From Rubrobacter sp. (lineage in GTDB: Bacteria; Actinomycetota; Rubrobacteria; Rubrobacterales; Rubrobacteraceae), in the NCBI GenBank assembly GCA_016781775.1, contig JADDPR010000390.1:1-10595 (forward strand): DNA of 10,595 nt, read 5' to 3'. Position 1 is the first letter of the stretch; every line of letters begins with the position of its first letter. The translations under genes were made by a program, and so were the position numbers. The notes below the pieces were generated by a model. It did no database searches, was not told the DNA's origin, and saw only the letters and a list, made by a program, of their open reading frames with translations. This document shows positions 7,921-10,595 of this stretch, piece by piece.

Positions 7921-9603
7921 ATGGAGGCCAACGCGACGGAGACCCGGGTGCCGCAGGACGTAGCCCGTTACCCCTTCGATCTTATCGTTGTCGGTGCGGG
8001 GATCAACGGGGCGGGGATCGCGCGCGACGCGGCGATGCGTGGCTTGAAGGTGTTGCTCCTAGACAAGGGGGACATCGCCAGCGGGACGACGAGTTGGTCT
8101 ACCCGCCTGATCCACGGCGGTCTGCGCTATCTGGAGTACTACGAGTTCTACCTCGTCTGGGAGTCCCTCTCCGAGCGCGAGAAGCTCCTTCGCATCGCGC
8201 CGCATCTCGTCAAGCCGCTACCGTTTATGGTCCCTATCTACGAGAGCTCCAAGCGTGGCCCGACGCTCGTGGGCCTCGGCATGTTTATGTACGATGCCCT
8301 CTCGCCGAGCAAGTCGATGAGGCGGCACAAGATGCTCTCGCGCGAGGAGGTCATCGAGCGCGCCCCCGGCTTGAACACCGAGGGCCTCGTCGGCGCCGCG
8401 CTGTACTACGACGGGCAGGCCGAGTACGCCGAGCGTCTCGCCGTCGAGAACGCCGTCTCCGCCCACGAGCACGGCGCCGTGGTCCTCACCTACGCCGAGG
8501 CGGAGGGCCTGATCGTGGAGGACGGCGCCGTCGTCGGGGTAGAGTTCGAGGACGTGTTGAGCGGCACGAAGCACGAGGCGAGGGCGCCGGTGACCGTAAA
8601 CGTCGCGGGGCCGTGGGTGGATCAGGTCCTCGACAGGATGCGCCCGGACGAGGAGCGCCTGATCGGGGGGACGAAGGGGAGCCACCTTATCGTTGACCCG
8701 TTCCCGGGTGCCCCCGAGACGGCGATGTACGTCGAGGCCAGAAGGGACGGTCGGCCGTACTTTATCGTGCCGTGGAACGGGCGCTACCTTATCGGGACGA
8801 CGGACATCCGCTACGAGGGCGACGTGGACCTCGTGATCGCGGACGACGACGAGATCGACTACCTGATCGAGGAGACGAACAGTGTCATCCCGGAGGCGAA
8901 CCTCACGCGCGACAAGGTCCTCTTCACCTACTCCGGCGTGCGCCCGTTGCCCTACCAGCCCGAAGGCTCCACGAGCGCCGTCACCCGGAGCCACATCATC
9001 CACGACCACGCGAAGGAGGAGCCGAGGATCGGCGGCCTGATCTCCATCGTCGGGGGCAAGCTGACGACCTACCGCAACCTGTCGCGCCAGACTGTAGACA
9101 GGGTGTACAAGAAGCTCGGGCAGGAGGTTCCCCGGAGCCGCACGGCGGCCGTGCCGCTCCCCGGCGGCGAGACGAGCGACTTCGCGCGCTTCAGCGCCGA
9201 CTTCAAGCTGACGAGCGGGCTGACGGACGACCTGGCCGAGCGCCTCTTGAGGCTCTACGGTACGCGCGCCCCGGACGTCCTGGCCGAGGCAGGGGACGAT
9301 CCCTCGCTCCGCGTGCCGCTCGCCGCCAACTTTACGCTCGAGACCGGCATCATCGGGGCGGAGGTTCTGTACGCGCTGCGCCGCGAGCTTGCGGCGACTC
9401 TAAGGGACGTGCTGCTCCGTCGGACGATGGTCGGGATGGGGCCGAAGGTCGGCCTGGACGTCGACCAGGCCGCCGCCAAGATCGCGGTCCAGTATCTCGG
9501 CTGGGCGAGCGAGAGGGCCGCTCGCGAGGTCGCCGAGTTTCGTGACTACGTCCGCCGCTACAAGCCCAGGGATCTCAGGGAGTTGCAGCCCGCCGGAGCT
9601 TAA
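7921..9603 (+). CDS. glpD: Aerobic glycerol-3-phosphate dehydrogenase (FAD-dependent)
   Basis: This 560-residue flavoprotein oxidises sn-glycerol-3-phosphate to DHAP and passes electrons to membrane quinone, completing the glp route begun by GlpK. The FAD dinucleotide fold is VVGAGINGAGIARDAAMRG (Gly25, Gly27, Gly30). The signature SGTTSWSTRLIHGGLRYL spans 54-71. Substrate and flavin contacts are seen in YSGVRPL (Arg341) and GGKLTTYR (Arg385). The C-terminal DAO_C domain runs from about residue 440 and includes YALRRELAATLRDVLLRR. I start at the ATG at 7921, four bases after dhaM, with GAAGGGAAG upstream; the frame extends upstream to 7843 but that overlaps dhaM. It is predicted to be a peripheral membrane enzyme without signal peptide. 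It is the last gene of the glycerol/dihydroxyacetone string. Confidence 0.96.
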   Translation: MEANATETRVPQDVARYPFDLIVVGAGINGAGIARDAAMRGLKVLLLDKGDIASGTTSWSTRLIHGGLRYLEYYEFYLVWESLSEREKLLRIAPHLVKPLPFMVPIYESSKRGPTLVGLGMFMYDALSPSKSMRRHKMLSREEVIERAPGLNTEGLVGAALYYDGQAEYAERLAVENAVSAHEHGAVVLTYAEAEGLIVEDGAVVGVEFEDVLSGTKHEARAPVTVNVAGPWVDQVLDRMRPDEERLIGGTKGSHLIVDPFPGAPETAMYVEARRDGRPYFIVPWNGRYLIGTTDIRYEGDVDLVIADDDEIDYLIEETNSVIPEANLTRDKVLFTYSGVRPLPYQPEGSTSAVTRSHIIHDHAKEEPRIGGLISIVGGKLTTYRNLSRQTVDRVYKKLGQEVPRSRTAAVPLPGGETSDFARFSADFKLTSGLTDDLAERLLRLYGTRAPDVLAEAGDDPSLRVPLAANFTLETGIIGAEVLYALRRELAATLRDVLLRRTMVGMGPKVGLDVDQAAAKIAVQYLGWASERAAREVAEFRDYVRRYKPRDLRELQPAGA

Positions 9604-9633
9604 AAACCTGGCTTCTTTGGAAATCCGTGTCGG

Positions 9634-9659
9634 GTTTTACGGACGTTTGTGCCGGGTAA
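9634..9659 (+). promoter_or_regulatory. Putative stress-sigma (SigB/SigF-type) promoter of the ferritin-like gene
   Basis: GTTT (9634-9637) and GGGTAA (9654-9659) are 16 bases apart, resembling the GTTT/GGGTA consensus of the SigB/SigF family used by actinobacteria and Bacillus for stress genes. It lies in the 99-base gap after glpD and 43 bases before the TTG start. No clear intrinsic terminator for glpD is seen in this gap, so some read-through is likely. The overlapping TAAAGT (9657-9662) could alternatively be a housekeeping -10, but no good -35 accompanies it. Confidence 0.45.
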
Positions 9660-9702
9660 AGTTACAAAGACCCCGTAAGGGCAGAGATCAGGAGGTTTCG
9701 CT

Positions 9703-10212
9703 TTGGAGACTAACAGAGGCAGCGAGGGAATCCTCTCGCAGGAGATGGCCGAGAAGCGCGAAGAGATCGTGGAGCTTCTCAAGACCGCTTACTTTATGGA
9801 GCTCGAGACGGTCATGAACTACGTCTCCGAGTCTATCAACCCCGACGGCGTGCGGGCTCAGGAGATCAAGGAGTCGCTCGACGAGGACATCACCGAGGAG
9901 CTCGGCCACGCGAGGCAGTTCGCCGCGAGGATCAAGGAGCTCTACGGCGTGGTCCCCGGCTCGATGGACTTCCGGGCTGAGCAGACCTTCCTGCAGCCGC
10001 CCGACGAGCAGATCGACGTCGTTCACGTCATAAAGGGCGTCATCGACGCGGAGACGAAGGCCATAGAGCACTACACGCGCCTCATCGAAGCGACGGAGGA
10101 CTCCGACCCGGTCACCAACGACATGGTCATCGCGATCCTGCGCGACGAGCAGCAGCACCGCAAGCTCTTCGAGGGCTTCCTTCGCGAGTACGCGGCGGAG
10201 GGCAAGGCTTAG
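9703..10212 (+). CDS. Ferritin-like diiron protein (bacterioferritin/Dps-like)
   Basis: This 169-residue, all-helical acidic protein has the four-helix ferritin pattern of diiron ligands. Helix A has Glu33/Glu35 in FMELETVMNY, helix B has Glu66 and His69 in EELGHARQ, helix C has Glu117 (or Glu122) in DAETKAIEHYTR, and helix D has Glu149 and His152 in DEQQHRKLFEGF. This suggests iron binding or ferroxidase activity, with a role in iron storage or peroxide protection; which subfamily it belongs to is not clear, and no heme-binding Met could be assigned. The TTG start is chosen because a perfect AGGAGG (9690-9695) stands seven bases before it. It has a probable promoter of its own and is closed by a strong terminator, so it is likely a single-gene unit. 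Confidence 0.88.
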   Translation: METNRGSEGILSQEMAEKREEIVELLKTAYFMELETVMNYVSESINPDGVRAQEIKESLDEDITEELGHARQFAARIKELYGVVPGSMDFRAEQTFLQPPDEQIDVVHVIKGVIDAETKAIEHYTRLIEATEDSDPVTNDMVIAILRDEQQHRKLFEGFLREYAAEGKA

Positions 10213-10233
10213 AGTAGCCTTCGGCTCTCAGAA

Positions 10234-10250
10234 ACCAGCCGTCGGCTTTT
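10234..10250 (+). terminator. Small hairpin with T-run, possible minor terminator
   Basis: AGCC GTC GGCT followed by TTTT (within 10237-10250) forms a short GC-rich stem with a T-run directly after the ferritin-like gene. A similar AGCC TTC GGCT fold lies just upstream (10216-10226). Both are weak beside the large hairpin that follows. Confidence 0.35.
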
Positions 10251-10258
10251 GGCGGTGG

Positions 10259-10302
10259 AAGAGGGGCCCGTTCATCGCGACCGGGCCCCTCTTGCTTTTG
10301 TT
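10259..10302 (+). terminator. Strong intrinsic terminator of the ferritin-like gene
   Basis: AAGAGGGGCCCG (10259-10270) pairs perfectly with CGGGCCCCTCTT (10282-10293), a 12-base-pair stem with an 11-base loop. It is followed by GCTTTTGTT (10294-10302). On the opposite strand no T-run follows the stem, so it mainly serves the plus-strand gene. The remaining gap to the minus-strand gene (10303-10405) shows no supported feature. Confidence 0.88.
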
Positions 10303-10405
10303 CGAGCGTGATCAAGCTTCTATCGACGGAAGCGCTGGAGAGCCGTCTCGTTCGGTATAGGCTAGCAGCGGTGTATGTTGAGAGCTGACGGCCGAAATCT
10401 GACAG

Positions 10406-10595
10406 CTACAGACCGTTCACTGCCTCTTCTACCGGCTTGTCGCCGGAAAGGACTTTGAAGGTCTTGCCGTGGGTGTTTGTGGCGGTGAGGGTGGTGGCGA
10501 GGACGCGGGCGGTGTCTTCGCGGGTGATCTCGCCGCGCCGGCCCAGGGAGGGGGCGGCGTCGGCGCTACCTTTAGCGCGCAGGTAGGGGCGCATA
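10406..10595 (-). CDS. C-terminal end of an NAD(P)-binding SDR-like oxidoreductase, 5' part outside window
   Basis: The minus-strand frame is open from the right edge to TAG (10406-10408, complement) and gives about 62 residues. EITREDTARVLATTL followed by GKTFKVLSGDKPVEEAV resembles the C-terminus of atypical short-chain dehydrogenases that act as NAD(P)H-binding epimerase-like proteins, where an I(S/T)RED(V/T)A helix and a final 'G-x-TFE(V/L)-x-G-x-x-P-(I/V)-EEA' block are common. The methionine at 10594 is probably internal. Substrate and exact family cannot be given. It converges with the ferritin-like gene and has no apparent link with the glycerol genes. Confidence 0.65.
   Translation of the reverse strand, partial: MRPYLRAKGSADAAPSLGRRGEITREDTARVLATTLTATNTHGKTFKVLSGDKPVEEAVNGL

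Overview
This is a very GC-rich bacterial window with short intergenic gaps, GTG and TTG starts and at least one apparently leaderless gene. Together with a Firmicutes-type glycerol antiterminator (GlpP) and a PTS-type dihydroxyacetone kinase, this suggests a deep-branching high-GC actinobacterium. Rubrobacter is my best guess; it rests on recognition, not on a search.

Layout. On the left, a minus-strand gene running off the window edge encodes a VOC-superfamily ring-cleaving dioxygenase (1-801). It diverges from glpP (901-1503), which appears leaderless. A 229-base gap (1504-1732) holds a good sigma70-type promoter and a leader that can fold into a terminator-like hairpin, as expected for a GlpP-controlled attenuator. 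Then come eight same-direction genes: glpK (glycerol kinase), dhaK (dihydroxyacetone-binding kinase subunit), an unrecognised polytopic membrane protein, a MatB-like acyl-CoA synthetase, dhaL, dhaM, glpD (glycerol-3-phosphate dehydrogenase) and, after a 99-base gap with its own putative stress-type promoter, a ferritin-like diiron protein. A strong intrinsic terminator closes the ferritin gene (10259-10302). The right edge holds the 3' end of a minus-strand NAD(P)-binding (SDR-like) gene.

How the genes fit together. GlpK and GlpD turn glycerol into glycerol-3-phosphate and then dihydroxyacetone phosphate (DHAP). DhaK-DhaL-DhaM turn free dihydroxyacetone into DHAP, using phosphate relayed from PEP through EI and HPr, neither of which is encoded here. 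Both routes meet at DHAP and are interleaved in one gene string: glpP, glpK, dhaK, permease, synthetase, dhaL, dhaM, glpD. GlpP probably senses glycerol-3-phosphate and relieves termination in the glpK leader. No GlpF-type channel and no glycerol dehydrogenase are present, so the membrane protein between dhaK and the synthetase is a natural candidate for the triose or polyol uptake step.

The points most worth a second look are that unassigned internally duplicated membrane protein, the GlpP-type leader, the MatB-like synthetase translationally coupled to dhaL, and the loss in GlpK of the histidine that the PTS phosphorylates in Firmicutes.
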